Assembly: GCF_001439815.1 (NCBI RefSeq)
Contig: NZ_JYLM01000002.1
Coordinates: 248,001-312,000, forward strand
Origin: Pseudomonas orientalis
GTDB taxonomy: Bacteria > Pseudomonadota > Gammaproteobacteria > Pseudomonadales > Pseudomonadaceae
Length of the DNA stretch: 64,000 nt
Direction of reading: 5' to 3'
The notes under the pieces are model-generated. The model saw nothing but the letters and a program-made list of their open reading frames with translations. It was not told where the DNA came from and did no database searches. This document shows positions 44,750-52,540 of this stretch, in pieces (position 1 is the first letter of the stretch; each line of letters starts with the position of its first letter). A program made the translations under genes and the position numbers.

Positions 44750-44861
44750 GTAGGAGCGAGCTTGCTCGCGAAAAACGTCAACGATAACGCGTGCATTCTG
44801 GATAAATGCGCTGTCTGTGAGTTCTTCGCGAGCAAGAACTAGGCGTCCCCCTCGCTCCTAC
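44750..44861. repeat. REPIN with a 14-base insertion in one hairpin tip
   Basis: This is the GTAGGAGCGAGC-type REPIN, 98 bases at 39733 and 55234, but 112 bases here. The left arm is normal; in the right arm the 14 bases AACTAGGCGTCCCC sit between GCGAGCAAG and CTCGCTCCTAC, exactly at the tip of the REP hairpin. It follows the transporter gene. Confidence 0.8.
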
Positions 44862-44912
44862 ATTATTGGTTTGGGCTATCATTGCGACCTTCCTCGTAAA
44901 TGATTGACTGCC

Positions 44913-45203
44913 ATGACTGCCGACACCCTCACCACCGCCCTTGCCACCAGCGACATGCTGATCATCGACGGGCTGCATGCCTTCGATTTCACGTTTGACC
45001 GGCACTTGTCGATCGAAAGCATGGACGGCCGGGAACTCAAGCGTTGGACGTTCAGTCCAGATCAACTGAACGCCGCGACCTTTGATGACAGCTTGCAAAG
45101 CTGGCTGCTGAGCAACGAGGACGGTGAACACCGTCTGGTCTGCCTGAGCGCCATCCAGGGCAACAACAATAACGATGAGGATGAAGCGGATGATGATGCG
45201 TAA
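44913..45203 (+). CDS. Small acidic protein of unknown function (DUF5629-like)
   Basis: The product has 96 residues, is soluble and ends in a very acidic tail (NNNNDEDEADDDA). The body (DMLIIDGLHAFDFTFD, ESMDGRELKRWTFS, EHRLVCLSA) recalls the small Pseudomonas family DUF5629; this is from memory and unchecked. The ATG at 44913 is one of two in-frame options; TTG 44904 would add three residues and neither has a strong ribosome site. Its 3' end overlaps the lactonase gene start and contains that gene's ribosome site and CA motif. Confidence 0.65.
   Translation: MTADTLTTALATSDMLIIDGLHAFDFTFDRHLSIESMDGRELKRWTFSPDQLNAATFDDSLQSWLLSNEDGEHRLVCLSAIQGNNNNDEDEADDDA
45162..45172 (+). promoter_or_regulatory. 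Crc/Hfq-type CA motif upstream of the lactonase gene
   Basis: AACAACAATAA lies inside the 3' end of the small acidic gene and just before GAGG, the ribosome site of the lactonase-fold gene. It fits AAnAAnAA twice. It also encodes the poly-Asn run, so coding constraint alone might explain it. Confidence 0.4.
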
Positions 45204-46365
45204 ATTCTGGCCCCTGCTGATGGCCGGCAGTGTCGGCGCGATGTCGGTGCAGGCCGCACCGGCCGACACCTATGAACTGCTGGTCGGCAGCTACACCGCC
45301 GGCAGCAGCGAAGGGATCTACCGCCTGCAGTTCGACAGCCGTACCGGGCAGTTCAGCGGCAAACCGGTGCTGGCGGCCAAGACCGCCAACCCGTCCTGGC
45401 TGACGATTTCCAAAGACCAGAAACAGCTGTTTGTGGTCAATGAAAACGGTCCGGGCCAGGACGATGTGGTCGGTCGCGTCAGCAGCTACCGTATCGATCC
45501 GCAGAACCATCAGCTCACCCTGATCAATCAGGTGCAGAGCCTGGGCAATGAGCCAACCCACTCAAGTGTGGCCGCCGACGGGCGTTACCTGTTTGTCGCC
45601 AACTATTCGGTACTCGAAGATCCGGGCGGCAGCCTGGCGATCTTGCCGGTGGACACCAGCGGCAAACTGTCGGCACCGGTGCAGTTGAGCGGGCACCCGG
45701 CCAGCGGTGTGAACCCTGAGCGTCAGGCCTCCAACCACGTCCATTCGGTGGTGTCGTCGCCGGACGGCAAGTATGTGTATGTGCAGGACCTGGGCGCGGA
45801 CAAGGTGTTTGCCTACCGCTACGACCCCAAGGCCAACCACGAGCAGCCGCTGACCCCGGCCGAGCCTGCCGCCGTGCAACTGCCGCCGGGTAGCGGTCCG
45901 CGCCACTTGCTGTTCAGCGCCGATGGCAAGCATGCCTGGCTGACCACCGAGATGAGCGCCCAGGTGGCCGTGTTCGACTACAACGAGGGCAAGCTTGTGC
46001 AAACCCAGTTGGTGGATTTCGCCGCCGGCCAACCGGTGTCCGATAAAGCCGGCGCCGCGCTGCATGCTTCCAACGACGGCAAGTTCCTCTATGTGAGCAA
46101 CCGTGGCACGGCCAATCAGCTGGTGGTGTTCAGCATCGATCCGGCCACCGCGCACCTCAAGGAAATCCAGCGCCGCTCGGTCGAAGGCGACCACCCGCGC
46201 GAGTTCAGCCTGGACCCGAGCGGCAAGTTCCTGCTGATCGCCAACCAGAAAAGCAATGAAATCGTGGTGGTTGAGCGCGACCCCAAGACCGGCCTGCTGG
46301 GTAAAACCGTGCAGAAATTGCCGATCGATGCGCCCAGCGACCTCAAGTTCCTGGTGCGTCAATAA
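45190..46365 (+). CDS. Periplasmic lactonase-family beta-propeller protein
   Basis: The product has about 391 residues. A signal peptide ending VQAA leads to a seven-bladed propeller of the 6-phosphogluconolactonase (PF10282) type: YELLVGSYT, EPTHSSV, NHVHSVVSSPDGKYVY, GSGPRHLLFSADGKHAW and DHPREFSLDPSGKFLL, with repeated sequence elements per blade. The exported location argues against a sugar-phosphate role; the natural lactone is unknown. Start candidates are ATG 45175, 45190, 45193 and 45196; GAGG at 45177 favours 45190. It overlaps the upstream gene by 14 bases. Confidence 0.87.
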   Translation: MMMRKFWPLLMAGSVGAMSVQAAPADTYELLVGSYTAGSSEGIYRLQFDSRTGQFSGKPVLAAKTANPSWLTISKDQKQLFVVNENGPGQDDVVGRVSSYRIDPQNHQLTLINQVQSLGNEPTHSSVAADGRYLFVANYSVLEDPGGSLAILPVDTSGKLSAPVQLSGHPASGVNPERQASNHVHSVVSSPDGKYVYVQDLGADKVFAYRYDPKANHEQPLTPAEPAAVQLPPGSGPRHLLFSADGKHAWLTTEMSAQVAVFDYNEGKLVQTQLVDFAAGQPVSDKAGAALHASNDGKFLYVSNRGTANQLVVFSIDPATAHLKEIQRRSVEGDHPREFSLDPSGKFLLIANQKSNEIVVVERDPKTGLLGKTVQKLPIDAPSDLKFLVRQ

Positions 46366-46370
46366 GCCAC

Positions 46371-46391
46371 AGGCCCCGAAACTCGGGGCCT
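46371..46391 (+). terminator. Hairpin after the lactonase gene
   Basis: AGGCCCCGA and TCGGGGCCT form a perfect 9-base-pair stem with a 3-base loop five bases after the stop. The T-tract is weak, but the position and stability support a transcript end. Confidence 0.65.
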
Positions 46392-46520
46392 GACCTTGAC
46401 TATTAATTTTATTGATGACGGCTACTGTTTCAAAGCATTTCTAAGGTTCAACCCTCGGGCGTAAGTTGGGTTCCAAGGCCTCCCGGCCACCTGAACGAAA
46501 CGCACACGAGGGTTACCGCC

Positions 46521-46700
46521 ATGAACTTCAATCTGTTCTCGATCATCGCCGCTTCCGCTGTTTCTGCGACTGTTGCACTGCCGGCTGCTGCCAGCGTGGA
46601 AGTCGTCGGCAAAAAATCCGCCACCACCGCCTATACCCAGAAGTACCTGCAGCAAAGCGCCAACTTCTATGCTGCGCTGGATCACAAGATCCGGGGCTAA
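46521..46700 (+). CDS. Small exported protein, 59 residues, unknown function
   Basis: The open frame starts with MNFNLFSIIAASAVSATVAL and continues to a PAAAS cleavage site, a clear signal peptide, leaving a mature peptide of about 35 residues that is basic and has no cysteine (KKSATTAYTQKYLQQ). GAGGG lies nine bases upstream of the ATG. It has its own upstream region after the lactonase terminator, and the REPIN at 46707 follows the stop by six bases. Codon use and the signal peptide make it a likely real gene although it is short. I do not recognise the family. Confidence 0.7.
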   Translation: MNFNLFSIIAASAVSATVALPAAASVEVVGKKSATTAYTQKYLQQSANFYAALDHKIRG

Positions 46701-46706
46701 CACAGA

Positions 46707-46808
46707 TCAACCTGTGGGAGGGGGCTTGCCCCCGATTGCGGTGGGTCAGCTACAGATAAGCAGACTGACACATTGCCATCGGGGGCAAGCCCCCTCCCAC
46801 AGGTTGAT
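46707..46808. repeat. REPIN, GTGGGAGGGGGC type
   Basis: Long inverted arms (TCAACCTGTGGGAGGGGGCT... and its complement) enclose a spacer of about 35 bases containing GGTGGGTCAGC. The whole can fold as one stem-loop or as two REP hairpins. It lies between the small exported gene and the convergent glutathione transferase gene and could serve as a bidirectional terminator. Confidence 0.85.
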
Positions 46809-46819
46809 TGATGTTGGTT

Positions 46820-47413
46820 TCAGGGCTTTGCCATCACCGCGATAAACAGCGGTGACTCCAGAATCCGCTGCAGCCACGCCTGAAGTCGTGGATACGGCGC
46901 CCCCGCAAACCATTCACGATCCACATGGGCGAACTGCCGCACGAACGGCACCACCGCCGCGTCCGCCAGACTCATGTGCCCGGCGAGCAGATACTCACGG
47001 TCGGCCAGCAAGTCCTCCAGCCTTCGCAGGAAGGCCTCACCCTCGGCCCGATAATGTTCCATCGGTTGTTCCGGGTAGCGCTCGGCGTACTTGTATCGAT
47101 TCAAGTGATGTTTGAACACCTGGTCATTCTCGGCAATCAACGCCAGCACCCAAGGATCGCCTTGCAGCAGCCAATCATGGGGATCGTGCTGCGCCAAGGC
47201 CCATTGCATGATCTCCAGGCTTTCCTCGATCACCCGACCCTCCACGCTCAACACCGGCACCGTGCCTTTGGGCGACAACGCCAGCATATCGGCCGGTTTG
47301 GCCTTGAGGCTCACCTCGACGATCTCCACCGGTACGCCTGAATAGCGCAACGCCAACCGCGCGCGCATGGCATAGGGGCAGCGCCGGAACGAGTACAGCA
47401 GCGCCTCGCTCAC
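46820..47413 (-). CDS. Glutathione S-transferase family protein
   Basis: The 197-residue product has a thioredoxin-like N-terminal domain with the active-site-like motif RRCPYAMRARLAL, the cis-Pro region KGTVPVL and the ES glutathione contact in IEESLEI, followed by the helical C-terminal domain. CPYA is typical of omega or beta-like bacterial transferases. The start is a GTG that overlaps the sbcC stop (GTGA), so it is the third gene of the sbcD-sbcC unit. The substrate is unknown. Confidence 0.88.
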   Translation of the reverse strand: MSEALLYSFRRCPYAMRARLALRYSGVPVEIVEVSLKAKPADMLALSPKGTVPVLSVEGRVIEESLEIMQWALAQHDPHDWLLQGDPWVLALIAENDQVFKHHLNRYKYAERYPEQPMEHYRAEGEAFLRRLEDLLADREYLLAGHMSLADAAVVPFVRQFAHVDREWFAGAPYPRLQAWLQRILESPLFIAVMAKP

Positions 47414-50400
47414 TTGACCTCCAGGGTGCTCAAGCCGTTGCCCTGGCGCTTGACCTGGATCTGCACCGGGATGCGTTCGTGCATTTCCTGCACGTGGGAA
47501 ATCACCGCCACCTTGCGTCCCTGGGCCTGCAAACCGTCCAGGGCGTCCATGGCCAGTTGCAGGGACTCGGGATCGAGGCTGCCGAAACCTTCGTCGATAA
47601 ACAGCGACTCGATCTTCAAGGTGCTGGAGGCCATCGAGGCCAGGCCCAGGGCGAGCGCCAGGGAGACGAGGAAGGTTTCACCGCCCGACAGCGAGTGCAC
47701 CGAGCGCAGTTCATCGCCCATTTCGGTGTCCATCACCAGCAGGCCCAGCATGCTGCCGCCGCGTTTAAGGCGGTAGCGGCGCACCAATTGACGCAGCTGC
47801 ACGTTGGCATGGTGCACCAGCAGGTCGAGGTTGTAGGCCTGGGCGATCTTGCGAAAGGTGTCGCCGGTGGCCGAGCCGATCAGCGCATTCAGGCGAGCCC
47901 AGCGCTGCCATTGGTCATAGGCCCTGGCGATCTGTTCGGCCAGGGCGTGGTTGGCATCCTGGCGCCGCTGGTCTTCGGCCTGGCGCGAACGCAGTTCGGC
48001 GCAGTGCTTCTCGCCCTCGGCCAGTTGCTGGTTGAGCGCGGCGAGGCTGGCGTCCAGCTGTTCGGCGTCCAGATTGCCGTTGTGCAAGGCCTGATGCTCG
48101 GCCAGGCGCTGTTCACGCTCTTGCAGCAATACCCGGGCTTGTTCGACGGCTTTTTCGCGGGTTTGCAACTGCTGGCGCAGGTCGGTGACCTGGGCCTCGT
48201 CGAAGGCCAGCAGGCGGGCCAGGCCTTCGTCATCCAGCTCGGGGTGCGTGGCGCGCCACGCGTTGATGCGCGTATCCAGACTGTGCTGTTCCGCCTCCAG
48301 GGCCTGCTGGCGGTCCTGCCGGGCCTTGAGATCGGCAACCAGTTGCACCAGCGCCGTGTGTACCGCGTGCAATTCCTGGCTGGCGTCGGCTTCGCTTTGC
48401 CGCGCCTGGGCAACGGCCTGGTCCAACTGCTGTTGCCAGTGTTCGGCGCTCTCGTGCTCGCCAATCAAGTCGCGCAGTGTTGTCTGGGCGTCGTGTTGCT
48501 GGGTGCAAAGTTCTGCCACCTGCAGATTCAGTGCTTCCCGTTGCTGCTGGCGATGCTGCTGATGGGTCTGCTGCTTTTCAATGGCCTGCTGGCGCTCTTG
48601 CTGCTCGGCCAGTTCATCGCGTTGATGGCCCAGTTGTTCGAGACGTTGGCTGACCTGCTGGTCGAGCTGCAGGAAGGTCGCCGCCGGCTCACTGCGCAAG
48701 CCTTCCAGGGTCGCGGCGGGCAGTAGGCTCGCGAAGCCGGCGAGTTCGCCATCGAGGCGCTCGCGGTCGCTGGCCAGGGCGCGCTGCTGGTCCAGCAACA
48801 CCTGGCGGGCCTGCTGGCTGGCGTCCTGGGCGGCTTGCAATTGCTGCTGCAAACGCCCGGCGTTTTGTTGCAGGTTGAGCAGGGCGCTTTGACGCTGTTC
48901 GTCCTGGGCGATGCTTTGCGTCAGTTGCGCCAGTTGCTGGGCCAGCCAGTCGGTGCGCTTGACGGCGTCCTGATGCAACAGCGTCGCGTACAGTGGGTGC
49001 GCTTCAAGGCTTGGCGCCAACGCCTGTTGCTGCAATGCCAGCTGTTCCTGTTGCGCCAGGAATTCCTTCTGCTGGGCGATCAGCCCACCCACTTCGCCGC
49101 GCAGCTCGGTGAGCTTTTCCTTGAGACGGTCCACGGCGTTTTGCGCCGTGGCCTCTTCGCTTTCATCGTGGCGCCCCAGGCTCTGCAACAGCGCTTCGGG
49201 CTGGTGATACGGATGCTCGTGGCTGCCGCAGACCGGGCAGGGCTGGTCATCCTGCAACTGTTCGCGCAGTTCCTCGACGCTGGCACTGCGGGCCAGACGC
49301 TGGCGCTCCAGCAGTTGCCTCGTCACCGTCAGGGTCTGCTCGGCCACCGTCAGCTCGGCTTTGGTTTGCAGGCCGGTCTGGTTCAGCTGCTCGCGTTGCT
49401 GCGCCGCCTCGGCGAGTTTTTGCGCCAGCGTGCGGGCCTGTGTGTCGAGCTGCTGCTGGCTGTCCCACAAACGGGCCAGGTCTTCGAAGGCGCGTTGTTG
49501 CTTGCGATTGTCCTGCAGGAGGCTGGCGAGCAATTGAATCTGTTCGGCCACCGCGTGCGGTTCGGCGCCGGCCTCCTGGTACAGCAGTTCCAGGGCTTCG
49601 CGTTGCCGGGTAAATTGCTCGACGGCGGCGTTGGCGCGCTGTTCGAGTTGCGGCAGCTCGGCCTCGCCCTGGTTCAGGCGATTGCCGATCATCATCAGTT
49701 GTTGCAGGCGTTCGCGGTAGGCGGTCCAGGCGTCGCCCAGTGGCGCGAGGGCGGCGCTTTGCTCAAGTTCGGCGGCCAGGCGTTGCAGGCGCTCGGCGAC
49801 CTGGGCCTGCGTGTCCTGCAGACCTTTGAGCAAGGCTTGGCCTTCAGTGCAGGCGCTTTCCTGTTGCTGCTTGTCCTCGGTGCGCCTGGCCAGCTCTTTG
49901 GTCAAGTGGGCGAGGGTGGTCTGCTGTTCAAAGGCCTGACGCAACAAAGGCGCGGCGTGCGCCAGGTTCTGCTGGGCCTGGGCCAGGGCCGATTGAGCGG
50001 CGGCCTGCTGCTGTTGCGCCTGCGCCTGGCGGCTGTGCAGCGCGGTCTGTTGCTCGAGGTGCTGTTGAATCTGCGCGGCGAGCGGGGCCAGCAATGCGTC
50101 GAGTTCAGCGCGGCGCAGGAAGTGATGGCGCTGCGGCGCGAGCTGGTCCAGGCGCGTCAGGTCCAGGCGCTGCTGGTCTTGGCTGTCCCACGACTGCTGG
50201 GCTTGCTGCAACTGCTCGGTGGCGCTTTGCTGGCGCTCCTGCCATTCGCGCAATTCCTTGAGCCAAGTGTGCTGCAACTCCAACTGCTTGAGTTGGGCCT
50301 GGTGGGTCTTGAGTTGCTGCTGTGCCTGGCTCAGCTGTTGATCCAGCTCGGCGCGGGCTTCGGCAGCCAGAGGCACCACGCCGCTGGCCTGGTCCTGCAA

Positions 50401-51048
50401 CTGTTTATGCGCGTCCCTGGCATCCTTGGCCTTGTCGAATGCACGGCGGCCCAGTTGGGTGTAGAGCGCCGTGTCGGTGAGTTTTTCCAGCAGTTCGCTG
50501 CGCTCGTTGTCGTTGGCCTTGAGAAACGCGCTGAACTCGCTTTGCGCCAGCAGCACCGCGCGAGTGAACTGTTCGAAGTTCAGGCCCAGGGCCAGTTCCA
50601 GCTGGGTCTTGTATTCGGTTTTCTGGCTGGCCAGCAGTTGTTCGCTGTCCAGGTCGATCAGGCTCTGGCGGCTGTTCTGCAACTTGCCGCTGGCCTTGTC
50701 GCGTGCGCGATTGGCTTCCCAGCGCGCACGGTAGCGGCGACCGCTGACGCCGACGAAATCCACCTCGGCATAGCCCCCGCCGGTACCGCGCCGGAGCAGG
50801 GTGCGCGGGTCGCCGATGGAAATGTCGCTGTCGGCATCCGGCATCTTGGCCTGGCCGGTATCGCCCAGGCGCGGCACCGCGCCAAACAGCGCCAGGCACA
50901 GCGCATCGAGCAGGGTGCTCTTGCCGGCGCCGGTCGGCCCGGTGATGGCGAACAGACCGGCACTGGCCAGCGGTTCGGCGGTGAAGTCGATCTCGAACGG
51001 CCCGGCCAGGGACGCAAGGTTTTTCAGGCGGATGGCGAGGATCTTCAT
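47410..51048 (-). CDS. sbcC: DNA double-strand break nuclease subunit SbcC
   Basis: The product has 1212 residues and the Rad50-like plan. N-terminal Walker A GPTGAGKSTLLDALC near residue 38, long Gln-rich coiled coils, a zinc hook CPVC near residue 602, the second coiled coil, then the signature LSGGETFLVSLALALGL and Walker B LFIDEGFGSLD. With SbcD it cleaves hairpins and trims protein-blocked DNA ends, relevant in a genome full of REP hairpins. The start overlaps the sbcD stop (ATGA). Coiled-coil regions are rich in Gln, giving a long antisense open frame. Confidence 0.96.
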   Translation of the reverse strand: MKILAIRLKNLASLAGPFEIDFTAEPLASAGLFAITGPTGAGKSTLLDALCLALFGAVPRLGDTGQAKMPDADSDISIGDPRTLLRRGTGGGYAEVDFVGVSGRRYRARWEANRARDKASGKLQNSRQSLIDLDSEQLLASQKTEYKTQLELALGLNFEQFTRAVLLAQSEFSAFLKANDNERSELLEKLTDTALYTQLGRRAFDKAKDARDAHKQLQDQASGVVPLAAEARAELDQQLSQAQQQLKTHQAQLKQLELQHTWLKELREWQERQQSATEQLQQAQQSWDSQDQQRLDLTRLDQLAPQRHHFLRRAELDALLAPLAAQIQQHLEQQTALHSRQAQAQQQQAAAQSALAQAQQNLAHAAPLLRQAFEQQTTLAHLTKELARRTEDKQQQESACTEGQALLKGLQDTQAQVAERLQRLAAELEQSAALAPLGDAWTAYRERLQQLMMIGNRLNQGEAELPQLEQRANAAVEQFTRQREALELLYQEAGAEPHAVAEQIQLLASLLQDNRKQQRAFEDLARLWDSQQQLDTQARTLAQKLAEAAQQREQLNQTGLQTKAELTVAEQTLTVTRQLLERQRLARSASVEELREQLQDDQPCPVCGSHEHPYHQPEALLQSLGRHDESEEATAQNAVDRLKEKLTELRGEVGGLIAQQKEFLAQQEQLALQQQALAPSLEAHPLYATLLHQDAVKRTDWLAQQLAQLTQSIAQDEQRQSALLNLQQNAGRLQQQLQAAQDASQQARQVLLDQQRALASDRERLDGELAGFASLLPAATLEGLRSEPAATFLQLDQQVSQRLEQLGHQRDELAEQQERQQAIEKQQTHQQHRQQQREALNLQVAELCTQQHDAQTTLRDLIGEHESAEHWQQQLDQAVAQARQSEADASQELHAVHTALVQLVADLKARQDRQQALEAEQHSLDTRINAWRATHPELDDEGLARLLAFDEAQVTDLRQQLQTREKAVEQARVLLQEREQRLAEHQALHNGNLDAEQLDASLAALNQQLAEGEKHCAELRSRQAEDQRRQDANHALAEQIARAYDQWQRWARLNALIGSATGDTFRKIAQAYNLDLLVHHANVQLRQLVRRYRLKRGGSMLGLLVMDTEMGDELRSVHSLSGGETFLVSLALALGLASMASSTLKIESLFIDEGFGSLDPESLQLAMDALDGLQAQGRKVAVISHVQEMHERIPVQIQVKRQGNGLSTLEVK

Positions 51049-52286
51049 GGCTGTTCGCCCTCCTGTTGCACTTCCTGGAGCAGCACGGCGAAGTCTTTCA
51101 AGGTCTGTTCATCCACTTCGCTGCCATAGTTGTCCTGCCAGGCGCGGCTGAACAGCTCCTGGGGGGTGAGTTGGTCGAGTTCGACCAGGCGGTCTTGGTC
51201 GCCGTCTTCGCGCGGGCCAGTGCCTGCGTATTCGGCGGCGATGCGCACCAGGCGCACGGCCTTGCCTTGCAGGGCGGTTTCGATCTGCTGGCGCAGGTCC
51301 GGTTGTGGTTCGTCCAGACGTACCCGTACTTCCAGCCAAGGGTGGCGCTGGGTTTCGGCGAGCAGATCAATATCGGGCAAGTCGGCCAGCTGTTTGAGAA
51401 TCTCTGCCAAGGGCGCGGCTTCCAGCCGTTGCAGGTTGACCGAGCGTGGAATCAGCAGCGGTTCGACGCCGACCAGTCTTTCGCCCTGGAATGTCACGTC
51501 GAGCACCTGGTGCTTGTAGCCAATTTCGGAAAACGACAGCGGAATCGGCGAGCCGCTGTAGCGAATGCGCTCTTCGCCGTTCACCTGTTGCGGCTTGTGC
51601 AAATGGCCGAGGGCAACATAGCCGACACTTTTATCGAAGAGGGTGGCCGGCAGCGCCTCGGCATTACCGATGATCAGGCTGCGCTCGGAGTCTTCCGACA
51701 CCGAACCCCCGGCCATGTGCGCATGACTGATGGCAACCAGCGCCTGGCCTTTCTTGCGTTTGGCGTTGGCGGCGGCGATCAGCCATTCATGCACCTGGCC
51801 GATGCCCTGCAGGTAATCATCACCCAACTGCGCGCCCGTGACTTCCGCCGGGCGCAGGAACGGCAGCGCCAGGCACCAGGCGGCGATCTTGCCTTTGGCA
51901 TCCGGCAAGGGGATCAACAGGCGTTCGGCATCCAACTGGCCATCATCGAGCCACAACACCCGGCCCAGGGCGTGGGTGCGCAGACGGCGCATCAAGGGCG
52001 CGGGCAATTCGATGCGCGAACCGGAGTCGTGGTTACCGGCAATCATCACAATCGTCAGGGTCGGGTTTTGTTCGTGGGCGCTGATGATGAAGTCATACAG
52101 GCGCTCCTGTGCCTTGAGCGGCGGGTTGACCGTGTCGAAGATATCGCCGGCGATCAACAGCGCATCCGGGCTGTGGGCCTTCAATTGACCCAGCAGCCAT
52201 TCGAGGAAACAGGCGTGTTCGAAGTCGCGTTCCTGGCCGTGCAGGTTTTGCCCAAGGTGCCAGTCGGAGGTGTGGAACAGACGCAA
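51045..52286 (-). CDS. sbcD: DNA double-strand break nuclease subunit SbcD
   Basis: The product has 413 residues, the Mre11-like catalytic subunit. The phosphoesterase motifs are present: SDWHLGQ, GDIFDTVNPP, GNHDSGSR, ISHAHM and GHLHKPQ. The start codon is TTG at 52286, with GGAG seven bases upstream; the family N-terminus MRLFHTSDWHLG fits. It is the first gene of a three-gene unit with sbcC and the glutathione transferase. A REPIN and the terminator of the next gene lie upstream. Confidence 0.95.
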   Translation of the reverse strand: MRLFHTSDWHLGQNLHGQERDFEHACFLEWLLGQLKAHSPDALLIAGDIFDTVNPPLKAQERLYDFIISAHEQNPTLTIVMIAGNHDSGSRIELPAPLMRRLRTHALGRVLWLDDGQLDAERLLIPLPDAKGKIAAWCLALPFLRPAEVTGAQLGDDYLQGIGQVHEWLIAAANAKRKKGQALVAISHAHMAGGSVSEDSERSLIIGNAEALPATLFDKSVGYVALGHLHKPQQVNGEERIRYSGSPIPLSFSEIGYKHQVLDVTFQGERLVGVEPLLIPRSVNLQRLEAAPLAEILKQLADLPDIDLLAETQRHPWLEVRVRLDEPQPDLRQQIETALQGKAVRLVRIAAEYAGTGPREDGDQDRLVELDQLTPQELFSRAWQDNYGSEVDEQTLKDFAVLLQEVQQEGEQP

Positions 52287-52370
52287 GGCGAACTCCGTGC
52301 AGAAGAGGGAAAGGAGGGGAGTTTACCTGTAAAAGCACGCGGGGTGCCTGCGGGTAGACCCGGATCCAAT

Positions 52371-52458
52371 GTGGGAGAGGGCTTGCCCTCGATAGCGGTG
52401 GGTCAGCTTGCTTATTTGTATCTGAAGCACCGCTATCGGGAGCAAGCCCCCTCCCACA
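52371..52458. repeat. REPIN, GTGGGAGGGGGC type, diverged
   Basis: The arms GTGGGAGAGGGCTTGCCCTC at 52371 and GGGAGCAAGCCCCCTCCCAC at 52439-52458 are inverted but not identical, so each has accumulated changes. The spacer is similar to that of the copy at 46707 (GGTGGGTCAGC). It lies in the 254-base gap upstream of sbcD. Confidence 0.8.
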
Positions 52459-52493
52459 GGGGATCGCGTTGCTGTATTGGGTATCCGTGCCCC

Positions 52494-52530
52494 AACAAAA
52501 AATGCGCCCCTGAGGGCGCATTTTTTTGTT
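52494..52530. terminator. Strong bidirectional intrinsic terminator
   Basis: AACAAAAAATGCGCCC and GGGCGCATTTTTTTGTT are near-perfect inverted arms with loop CTGA, giving A and T tracts on either side of a GC stem. It lies ten bases after the stop of the minus-strand dehydrogenase gene and would end that transcript; it also works in the other direction. Confidence 0.9.
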
Positions 52531-52540
52531 CTATCGCCTG

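Noticed and set aside
48835..51129. 764-codon plus-strand open frame over sbcC
   Set aside because: It mirrors the Gln/Leu-rich coiled coils of SbcC; the Walker and zinc-hook motifs are on the minus strand.
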